Assembly: GCA_025353235.1 (NCBI GenBank)
Contig: JANXQZ010000155.1
Span: forward strand, 1-5,134
Direction: 5' to 3'
From: Bryobacterales bacterium
GTDB lineage: Bacteria > Acidobacteriota > Terriglobia > Bryobacterales > Bryobacteraceae
Length of the DNA stretch: 5,134 nt
Below, piece by piece: positions 1 through 5,134 of the stretch. The position numbers and the translations under genes are program-made. The first letter of the stretch is position 1. Every line of letters begins with the position of its first letter. The notes beneath the pieces were generated by a model. That model searched no databases. It worked only from the letters and a program-made list of their open reading frames with translations, and was not told the DNA's origin.

Positions 1-838
1 GGCGCATGAACTGGCGCATGCGCTTGCCGACCAGAATTTCCACCTGGAGAAGTACATCAAGCAGAATGGACAAAGCGACGATGCGGCCACCGCACGCATG
101 GCCGTGATGGAGGGTCAAGCGAGCTGGCTGATGTCCGCCTATTTGCATCAGCGCGCCGGATTGGGCCCGGATGTTCCGCAGGCGATCCTGGAGGCCATGA
201 GCAACTCGCTCGATGAAAACGCATCTCAGTATCCGGTGTTTGGAAAGTCGCCGCTGTATGTGCGGGAGTCGCTGGTGTTTCCCTATAAAGCCGGGATGCT
301 GTTTCAAGATGCGGTGTACCGAAAACTAGGCAAGCAGGGGTTTGCCGAAGTGTTCCGGCGCGCGCCAATCAGCACGCAGCAGGTGCTTCACCCGGAACGC
401 TATTTAGAGCTGGCGGAATCCAAGCTGCCTGATGCGCCTCGGGTGCCCGACGAAAAACATTTCCGAAAACTGGCCGAAGGCACCTTGGGCGAGTTCGACT
501 ATCAGGTTCTGCTGACCCAGTACGGCAGCAAGAACGTAGCGGAGTCGCTGGCCCCGGCGCTGCGGGGGAGCCAGTTTACGTTGCTGGAAAACAAGCATGA
601 GAGCTATCCGGTGCTGACGTGGGCATCCGCGTGGGAGAGTCCGGAGAAAGCGCTTGAGTTCCTCCGCTTCTACCGGGATGCACTGCGCTCGAAATCAAAG
701 AAGCCGGAGCCCGGCAAGGAAGACGAGAGAGCGCTTGAAGGCCGCAATGAGTGGGGCTTTTATCGGGTGTGGTTGCAGGGCAGCATTGTGGAGAGCATCG
801 AAGGGATGAGCTCCTCGTTCGGGCCGAACATCCGGTAA
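1..838 (+). CDS. Zinc-metallopeptidase-like protein with HExxH motif, 5' end missing
   Basis: The reading frame is open from base 2 and ends at TAA 836-838, giving 278 visible residues; the start lies upstream of the window. The first residues contain HELAH (visible residues 2-6), the HExxH zinc-binding and catalytic motif. E37 in the stretch MEGQAS is a likely third metal ligand, so the arrangement is HExxH followed about 30 residues later by Glu, as in gluzincin-type peptidases. Further downstream are LVFPYKAG (91-98), ISTQQVLHPERY (123-134) and LGEF (162-165). I associate these with a family of uncharacterised, probably exported acidobacterial proteins; that assignment is from memory. An ATG at 98 could be taken as the start, but it would remove the HELAH motif, and coding sequence clearly continues upstream, so it is rejected. 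The substrate is unknown. The gene ends 27 bases before the thioredoxin-like gene and is probably co-transcribed with it. Confidence is high for coding and moderate for active peptidase function. Confidence 0.85.
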   Translation, partial: AHELAHALADQNFHLEKYIKQNGQSDDAATARMAVMEGQASWLMSAYLHQRAGLGPDVPQAILEAMSNSLDENASQYPVFGKSPLYVRESLVFPYKAGMLFQDAVYRKLGKQGFAEVFRRAPISTQQVLHPERYLELAESKLPDAPRVPDEKHFRKLAEGTLGEFDYQVLLTQYGSKNVAESLAPALRGSQFTLLENKHESYPVLTWASAWESPEKALEFLRFYRDALRSKSKKPEPGKEDERALEGRNEWGFYRVWLQGSIVESIEGMSSSFGPNIR

Positions 839-848
839 ACTGGAATTT

Positions 849-855
849 AAGGAGA
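849..855 (+). promoter_or_regulatory. Ribosome binding site of the thioredoxin-like gene
   Basis: AAGGAGA is a near-perfect Shine-Dalgarno sequence. It ends 10 bases before the ATG at 866, and this fixes the start of the thioredoxin-like gene. It lies in the 27-base gap after the metallopeptidase-like gene, which leaves little room for a separate promoter. Confidence 0.8.
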
Positions 856-865
856 CAGTCCTCTG

Positions 866-1447
866 ATGCGTTTGTTCCCGATTATTTCCGTTACGGCTTT
901 TCTGGCTGGGTCCGCGCTGCGGGCCGAGGGGCCCCCTGTGCCCCGGCATGCTCCGGAGTTCGTCCTGAACTACACGGACGGAACACAGAGGCTGCTCAGC
1001 AGTTATCGCGGCAAAGTGGTGATGATCGAGTTCCTGCACACGACGTGTCCGCACTGCCAGCATGCGTCCCAGGTGTTCAGCAAGCTGTACACCGAATTTG
1101 GAGCGAAAGGATTCCAACCGATCGGAGTTGCCTGGAACGACATGGCCAAGATGCTGGTTCCGGATTTCATCAAAACGTTCAAGGTCAATTATCCAATCGC
1201 GTACGCCGACCGCGACAGCGCCCTGGACTTTCTGCAGTACTCTCCGATGATGCGAAGCGTGGTTCCGCAAATTGTTTGGATCGATAGGAAGGGTACCATC
1301 CGTTCGCAGACGCAGCCCGTGGAAGGGGACGAGAAGTTGCGGCAGGAATCGTACTGGCGGGAGATGGTCCAGACTTTAACTGCGGAAACGGATACGACGG
1401 CGAAGAGAGCGGTACACACGGCGTCGGTGAAGAAGGCGGCGCGGTAG
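866..1447 (+). CDS. Exported TlpA/redoxin-like thioredoxin-fold protein with CPHC active site
   Basis: The 193-residue protein starts at ATG 866 behind a strong ribosome binding site and ends at TAG 1445-1447. Residues 1-20 form a signal peptide with probable cleavage after A20 (LRA/EG), so it should act in the periplasm. The mature part begins like a redoxin/AhpC-TSA domain (HAPEFVLNYTDG, 28-39; YRGKVVMIEF, 47-56). It carries the redox motif CPHC at 61-64 and a probable cis-proline at P134 (SVVPQIVWID), which normally lies opposite the active site. C61 and C64 are the only cysteines, as expected for a simple thiol-disulfide oxidoreductase. CPHC is the dipeptide of DsbA rather than the CGPC of thioredoxin, while the scaffold looks TlpA/ResA-like. 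Residues after about 172 are a Thr/Ala/Lys-rich tail of no known function. It could reduce or oxidise envelope proteins or serve cytochrome maturation; nothing nearby decides this. The M28 peptidase gene follows after 18 bases. Confidence 0.88.
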   Translation: MRLFPIISVTAFLAGSALRAEGPPVPRHAPEFVLNYTDGTQRLLSSYRGKVVMIEFLHTTCPHCQHASQVFSKLYTEFGAKGFQPIGVAWNDMAKMLVPDFIKTFKVNYPIAYADRDSALDFLQYSPMMRSVVPQIVWIDRKGTIRSQTQPVEGDEKLRQESYWREMVQTLTAETDTTAKRAVHTASVKKAAR

Positions 1448-1465
1448 CCAGCCGATCAAGATTCC

Positions 1466-3052
1466 ATGAAAAAGACTTGCTTTGCCTTCTTAAGTTTTAC
1501 CCTCCTGCTTCTTGCGGCCACTGATTATGACGCTGCGGGACAACGCTGGTGGTCGCACATTCAAGTGCTTGCCAACGACAACATGGAAGGCCGCAACACT
1601 GGCAGCGAGGGTTACACGAGAGCGGCTGCATACGTCGCTGGAGAATTCGAACGTTCTGGATTGAAAGCCGCAGGAGTCACCGGCTACATGCAGCCCGTGA
1701 AGTTCGATGTGGTTCAAATCGATGAGAACAGATCCAGCCTTTCGCTGGTTCGCGAAAGCAAACCAGAGCCGCTGACACTCGGCACAGACGCGATTATCAA
1801 CCTGCGTGGCGATACGGCGGACCAAACCGAGGCGCCGGCCGTCTTCGTTGGCTACGGTTTGAAAGTGCCCGAAGCCAATTTTGACGATTTGTCCGGATTG
1901 GATCTGAAGGGCAAGATAGTCGTATCTCTTGCTGGGGGCCCTAAATCGATTCCCGGAGCTCTAAAATCGCACTACCAGTCGGCTGGGGTTCGGTGGAAAC
2001 AACTTCGAGACGCAGGCGCGCTTGGGGTCGCAAGCATTCCAAATCCCAAGTCGATGGACGTGCCCTGGCCGCGCATGACTCTGGCCCGCTTCCAGCCTTC
2101 CATGTCCTTGGCCAACGTTGAGCTAAAAGAGACGCAGGGCATGCAGCTCAACCTTACAATCAATCCCGAGCACGCCGACAGATTCTTCCAGGGCACCGGG
2201 CATACGATCGCGGAACTACTTGCCGCTGCCGATGGCGACAAGCCGCTGCCGCACTTTCCCCTGAAAGTCACAATTCGCGCCAAGGTCGCGTTGGCGAAGT
2301 CGACAACAGAGTCTCCCAACGTGGTAGGCGTGCTGGAGGGCTCGGACTCGAAACTTAAGAGCGAGTACGTGGTGCTGAGCGCCCATCTTGATCACGTCGG
2401 AGTAGGGAAGCCGATCAACGGGGATTCAATCTACAACGGTGCCATGGACGATGCTTCCGGCATTGCCACCATTCTCGAGGTTGCGAGAATGATGAAAGAG
2501 TCGAACACCCGGCCGAAACGTTCGCTAGTGTTCCTTGCGGTCACGGGCGAAGAGAAGGGGCTGCAGGGATCAAGGTATTTCGCGACCCACCCTACAGTGA
2601 ATGCGAAGAGCATCGCGGCCGATATCAATCTGGACATGTTCCTGCCCTTGCATAAACTTCAATTCCTAGAGGTGCAAGGGCTGGATGAGTCGACCCTTGG
2701 AGATGATATTCGCGCCATTGCGGAGAAGGCTGGCATCACGATTCAAGCGGACAAAGAGCCGCAACGCAATCTCTTCATTCGCAGCGATCAGTACAGCTTC
2801 ATTCGCGAGGGGGTGCCGGCGCTGGCGTTTAAATTCGGGTATCTGCCCGGATCGCCAGAAGAGAAGCTGCATAAGGAGTGGCTCAAGAATCGCTATCATG
2901 CGCCATCGGACGATCTGAATCAACCGGTGGATAAAGCGGCCGCTGCACGATTCAACGAGATCATGTTTCGTCTGACGGAGAGAGTAGCGAATGCCGCTGA
3001 GCGTCCTCAGTGGAAAGAGAACAGCTTCTTCCGGCGCTTCGCGAAGAGTTAG
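1466..3052 (+). CDS. Exported M28-family zinc metallopeptidase (aminopeptidase-like) with PA-like insert
   Basis: This 528-residue protein has a signal peptide: KK at the N-terminus, a hydrophobic core at about 5-18 and possible cleavage between 18 and 24. The M28 catalytic domain occupies about 280-505 and the expected residues are all visible: H307 and catalytic D309 in SAHLDH, bridging D328 in GAMDDASG, general base E362 and ligand E363 in TGEEKG, D390 in NLDMF, and H478 in YHAPSDD. Residues about 120-240 (APAVFVGYGL, LKGKIVVSLAGG) resemble the protease-associated (PA) domain often inserted in larger M28 enzymes. It probably removes N-terminal amino acids or cleaves small peptides outside the cytoplasm with two zinc ions; exact specificity cannot be read from sequence. 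The start is ATG 1466 because it gives the signal peptide and an in-frame stop (TAG 1445) lies seven codons upstream. No good Shine-Dalgarno precedes it, so translation may be coupled to the gene before. TAG ends it at 3050-3052. Confidence 0.93.
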   Translation: MKKTCFAFLSFTLLLLAATDYDAAGQRWWSHIQVLANDNMEGRNTGSEGYTRAAAYVAGEFERSGLKAAGVTGYMQPVKFDVVQIDENRSSLSLVRESKPEPLTLGTDAIINLRGDTADQTEAPAVFVGYGLKVPEANFDDLSGLDLKGKIVVSLAGGPKSIPGALKSHYQSAGVRWKQLRDAGALGVASIPNPKSMDVPWPRMTLARFQPSMSLANVELKETQGMQLNLTINPEHADRFFQGTGHTIAELLAAADGDKPLPHFPLKVTIRAKVALAKSTTESPNVVGVLEGSDSKLKSEYVVLSAHLDHVGVGKPINGDSIYNGAMDDASGIATILEVARMMKESNTRPKRSLVFLAVTGEEKGLQGSRYFATHPTVNAKSIAADINLDMFLPLHKLQFLEVQGLDESTLGDDIRAIAEKAGITIQADKEPQRNLFIRSDQYSFIREGVPALAFKFGYLPGSPEEKLHKEWLKNRYHAPSDDLNQPVDKAAAARFNEIMFRLTERVANAAERPQWKENSFFRRFAKS

Positions 3053-3080
3053 CCTGATCGTCTGTCGCCTTCCGCCATGG

Positions 3081-3095
3081 ACAGCTTTTCGCTGT
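3081..3095 (+). other. Small hairpin after the peptidase gene
   Basis: ACAGC (3081-3085) and GCTGT (3091-3095) form a perfect 5-bp inverted repeat around the loop TTTTC. It lies 28 bases after the M28 stop codon. No T-run follows, so it does not qualify as an intrinsic terminator. It could be a weak transcript-end structure or chance. It sits in the 118-base gap 3053-3170, the only sizeable non-coding stretch in the window. Confidence 0.25.
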
Positions 3096-3138
3096 GTCAC
3101 CGATCTGTAACTCAACCGTAAATCGATTACCATCGCGC

Positions 3139-3147
3139 TGTGATAAC
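3139..3147 (+). promoter_or_regulatory. Possible extended -10 promoter element for the receptor gene
   Basis: TGTGATAAC fits an extended -10 pattern (TG, one base, then GATAAC matching TATAAT at 4 of 6). Transcription would begin near 3153-3156 and leave a short leader that still contains the ribosome binding site at 3158-3163. No good -35 sits at the usual distance. A TGGACA at 3078-3083 resembles -35 but has no matching -10 at 16-18 bases. Just upstream, 3121-3128 is the palindrome AATCGATT, nested in GTAA/TTAC arms (3118-3130), which could be an operator or chance. The 118-base gap makes a separate promoter plausible; the exact site is a guess. Confidence 0.25.
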
Positions 3148-3157
3148 CTCGCATATC

Positions 3158-3163
3158 AAGGGG
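3158..3163 (+). promoter_or_regulatory. Ribosome binding site of the Oar-like receptor
   Basis: AAGGGG is a purine-rich Shine-Dalgarno sequence. Two ATG codons follow: 3167 (3 bases away, too close) and 3171 (7 bases away, suitable). Only 3171 opens the long receptor frame and gives a signal peptide, so this site decides the start. Confidence 0.65.
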
Positions 3164-3170
3164 TTAATGA

Positions 3171-5134
3171 ATGAATCGCTTTGCGTCAATTTGTTTTCTG
3201 CTCGTCGTTTCTGCGGTGGTAGCCTTCGCTCAATTCGATGGCGGCAGCGTGCTCGGTACGGTACGAGATGCCAACGCTGGCGTAGTGGAAGGTGTCAAGA
3301 TCACGCTCCTCAACACCGAAACCGGCATCTTGGCATTCACCACGACGGACTCAAACGGCAACTATGAATTTCCAGCCGTCAAGATCGGCATATACAACGT
3401 CACGGCCGAGCAGCCCGGCTTTTCGAAAGCCCTGGCCAGCAACATCCAAGTGAATGTCAGCTCCCGCCAGCGCGTCGACCTCCAGCTCGCCGTAGGACAA
3501 GTGGCCGAAACCGTGGAAGTGACCGGTGCCGCGCCATTAGTCGAGACAGAAACCAGTCAGCGCGATCAGGTATTCAGTCACCTTGCAACTGTCGAACTCC
3601 CGCTCAACGGACGCGAGTACTCCGCCCTCGTGCTGCTCACTTCAGGCGTCCGCGCAGCAGCCATAGGAACCGGAAGCCCCTCGGCTCTGCTCCCCCGCGA
3701 AGGCGCGTTCAACGTGAACGGACTCCGCAGCACCTTCAATAACTTCCTGCTCGACGGCCTGGATAACAACGCGTACGGAACCAGCAATCAAGGCTTTTCA
3801 AACCAAGTGGTTCAGCCCACGCCCGACTCCATTGCCGAGTTCCAAGTAGTAACCAACAACGAAAGCGCCGAGTACGGTCGCAGTGCCGGTGCCACCATCA
3901 ATGTCGCCTACGCCAGCGGCACCAATCAGTATCATCTGAACCTGTGGGAGTTTCTGCGCAACACCGACCTCAATGCCGTCGGGTTCGTTAGACCTCGCGT
4001 GGGCAAACAATTTCCGTTCCACCGCAATCAGTTCGGCGGCACCGCAGGCGGCCCCATCGTGAGGAATCGGGCCTTCTTCTTTCTCGACTACGAGGGCTTT
4101 CGCCAGATCCGCAACATCCCGACCTTCCTGACCATCCCGACTCTGGCGCAGCGCCAAGGAATTCTGCCCGTGTCGGTCACGAACCCGCTTACGGGCAAAA
4201 CGTACCCAGCAGGCACCCAAATTCCGGCCTCGGCAATTCAGCCTTTCGCTCTAAAGGTGTTAAGCGATTTGCCAGCGCCGTCGTTCGCCGGAGCCAGCAA
4301 CAACTTTCTGATCTCGCAGCCGTTTCGCTATTTCAACGACAAGTACAATGCGAAGTTCGATTATCAGATCACGCAAAAGATCAACGGCTTTGTCAGGCTC
4401 GGACAGCGGAAGGTCAACGACTTCGATACGCCGCCTCTTCCGGCTCCGTCAGGCGGCAGCGGAAATAGCTCGATCTATGTTCTGAATCAGCAGCTCGCCA
4501 CAGGGATCAATTGGGTGGCTTCTGCCTCCCAAGTGGTGGAATTCCGATTCGGCGTTTCGCGGACACGCGCAGGCAAGAAGCCCGCAGGGTTGGGTCAGCC
4601 GAATGCGTTCCCGCTGTATGGCATTCCTGGACTGCCTACCGATCCGCGCATCTCAGGCGGCCTGCCCACCCAGCAGATCGGCGGATACTCCGATCTTGGC
4701 CGACAAGCCACGAATCCCCAGTGGCAGTATCCGACGCTGTACAACCCCAAGGTGAACTACTCGAAAGTGCTTGGCCGCCATTCGCTTAAAGCCGGTTATG
4801 AGTTTCAGCGAGTGAACACCGAAGTGCAGGACGTGAATCCTTTGTATGGCCGGGATGCCTATGCCAGCAAGTTTAGCGGCGACAATTTTGGCGATTTCCT
4901 GTTTGGCCTGCGCAGCCAGTACGCCCTGAGCACTCTGTTTATCGCGAACCTCCGGCAGAATCAGCACTTCCTGTACCTGCAAGACGACTATAAGCTCAGC
5001 CAGAAGCTGACCTTAAATCTGGGCGTGCGTTATGAGTACGCAACTCCGCAGTGGGAGGCCAATAACAACCTAACGAATTTCGATCCAGCAACCCGTACTT
5101 TGCTGCACGCCAAGGATGGTTCCATCTACGATCG
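3171..5134 (+). CDS. Oar-like TonB-dependent outer-membrane receptor with carboxypeptidase-regulatory-like domain, 3' end missing
   Basis: The frame is open from ATG 3171 to the window edge: 654 complete codons plus two bases, with no stop. Relatives are usually about 1,000-1,200 residues, so much of the barrel is missing. Residues 1-20 are a signal peptide (cleavage AFA/Q). Residues about 24-108 form a carboxypeptidase-regulatory-like beta-sandwich (GTVRDANAG; TTTDSNGNYEF; YNVTAEQPGF). ETVEVTG at 113-119 resembles a TonB box. The plug follows, with VELPLNGREY (141-150), FNVNGLRS (180-187), LLDGLDNN (193-200) and SAEYGRSAGATINV (232-245). The barrel begins near 250 and includes the family motif GGPIVRNRAFFFLDYEGF (293-310). 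The protein should sit in the outer membrane and take up a ligand using TonB energy, or serve in adhesion or surface assembly as suggested for Oar proteins. The ligand cannot be inferred. It is separated from the peptidase operon by 118 bases and is probably transcribed separately or by read-through. Confidence 0.93.
   Translation, partial: MNRFASICFLLVVSAVVAFAQFDGGSVLGTVRDANAGVVEGVKITLLNTETGILAFTTTDSNGNYEFPAVKIGIYNVTAEQPGFSKALASNIQVNVSSRQRVDLQLAVGQVAETVEVTGAAPLVETETSQRDQVFSHLATVELPLNGREYSALVLLTSGVRAAAIGTGSPSALLPREGAFNVNGLRSTFNNFLLDGLDNNAYGTSNQGFSNQVVQPTPDSIAEFQVVTNNESAEYGRSAGATINVAYASGTNQYHLNLWEFLRNTDLNAVGFVRPRVGKQFPFHRNQFGGTAGGPIVRNRAFFFLDYEGFRQIRNIPTFLTIPTLAQRQGILPVSVTNPLTGKTYPAGTQIPASAIQPFALKVLSDLPAPSFAGASNNFLISQPFRYFNDKYNAKFDYQITQKINGFVRLGQRKVNDFDTPPLPAPSGGSGNSSIYVLNQQLATGINWVASASQVVEFRFGVSRTRAGKKPAGLGQPNAFPLYGIPGLPTDPRISGGLPTQQIGGYSDLGRQATNPQWQYPTLYNPKVNYSKVLGRHSLKAGYEFQRVNTEVQDVNPLYGRDAYASKFSGDNFGDFLFGLRSQYALSTLFIANLRQNQHFLYLQDDYKLSQKLTLNLGVRYEYATPQWEANNNLTNFDPATRTLLHAKDGSIYD

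Noticed and set aside
98..838. Treating ATG 98 as the true start of the first gene
   Set aside because: The same frame is open back to base 2 and holds the HELAH metal-binding motif. No ribosome binding site precedes 98, so this is an internal methionine of a gene cut by the window edge.
751..1287. A 178-codon + strand frame spanning the end of gene 1 and most of the thioredoxin-like gene
   Set aside because: It overlaps two well-supported genes in another frame and its translation is Arg-rich without family motifs, typical of a shadow frame in GC-rich DNA.
1445..1468. Amber read-through fusing the thioredoxin-like protein to the M28 peptidase, since both are in the same frame with only TAG and six codons between
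   Set aside because: Same-frame adjacency has a one-in-three chance, and the M28 protein begins with its own signal peptide, which makes no sense in the middle of a fusion. No read-through signal is visible.
3081..3100. Intrinsic terminator after the M28 gene
   Set aside because: The hairpin stem is only 5 bp and no T-run follows it.
3140..3367. A 75-codon frame starting with GTG 3140 over the start of the receptor
   Set aside because: It overlaps the receptor in another frame, its product is basic and low in recognisable features, and the receptor frame has a signal peptide and domain matches over the same bases.
3798..4220. A 140-codon minus-strand frame inside the receptor gene
   Set aside because: It lies fully antisense to clear receptor coding sequence and shows no recognisable motif; high GC content readily produces such frames.
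1..5134. Mobile element, CRISPR array, tRNA or other RNA gene
   Set aside because: No transposase or integrase motifs, no regularly spaced repeats and no tRNA-like sequence were seen; nearly all of the window is occupied by four ordinary coding regions.

Overview
The window looks like part of a moderately GC-rich chromosome from the Acidobacteriota, possibly the Solibacter/Bryobacter side or a close relative. The main reason is the last gene. It encodes a TonB-dependent receptor of the Oar-like type with an N-terminal carboxypeptidase-regulatory-like domain and the motifs LLDGLDNN and SAEYGRSAG, a type found in many copies in that phylum. The taxon is an inference; there is no rRNA or other marker gene here.

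All four genes lie on the + strand. (1) Bases 1-838 hold the 3' part of a zinc-metallopeptidase-like gene; its HELAH motif is only a few bases from the left edge, so the N-terminus is missing. (2) Bases 866-1447 encode an exported TlpA/redoxin-like thioredoxin-fold protein with a CPHC active site. (3) Bases 1466-3052 encode an exported M28-family metallopeptidase with a complete set of metal ligands and a probable PA-like insert. These three genes are 27 and 18 bases apart and probably form one transcript. (4) After a 118-base gap with a possible promoter and a small hairpin, the Oar-like receptor starts at 3171 and runs off the right edge after 654 codons.

The three genes whose N-termini are visible all have signal peptides, and the first belongs to a family I take to be exported. 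The window is therefore a set of envelope proteins: two peptidases, one thiol-redox protein and one outer-membrane receptor. One simple reading is that the peptidases break down peptides or proteins outside the cytoplasm, the thioredoxin-like protein looks after thiols or disulfides in the envelope, and the receptor imports some substrate. The link between the operon and the receptor rests on adjacency alone.

I found no RNA gene, CRISPR array, insertion sequence or clear intrinsic terminator, and no obviously new multi-gene system. The points most worth a second look are the uncharacterised HExxH protein family, the DsbA-like CPHC dipeptide in a TlpA-like scaffold, and a change in leucine codon use inside the receptor gene.
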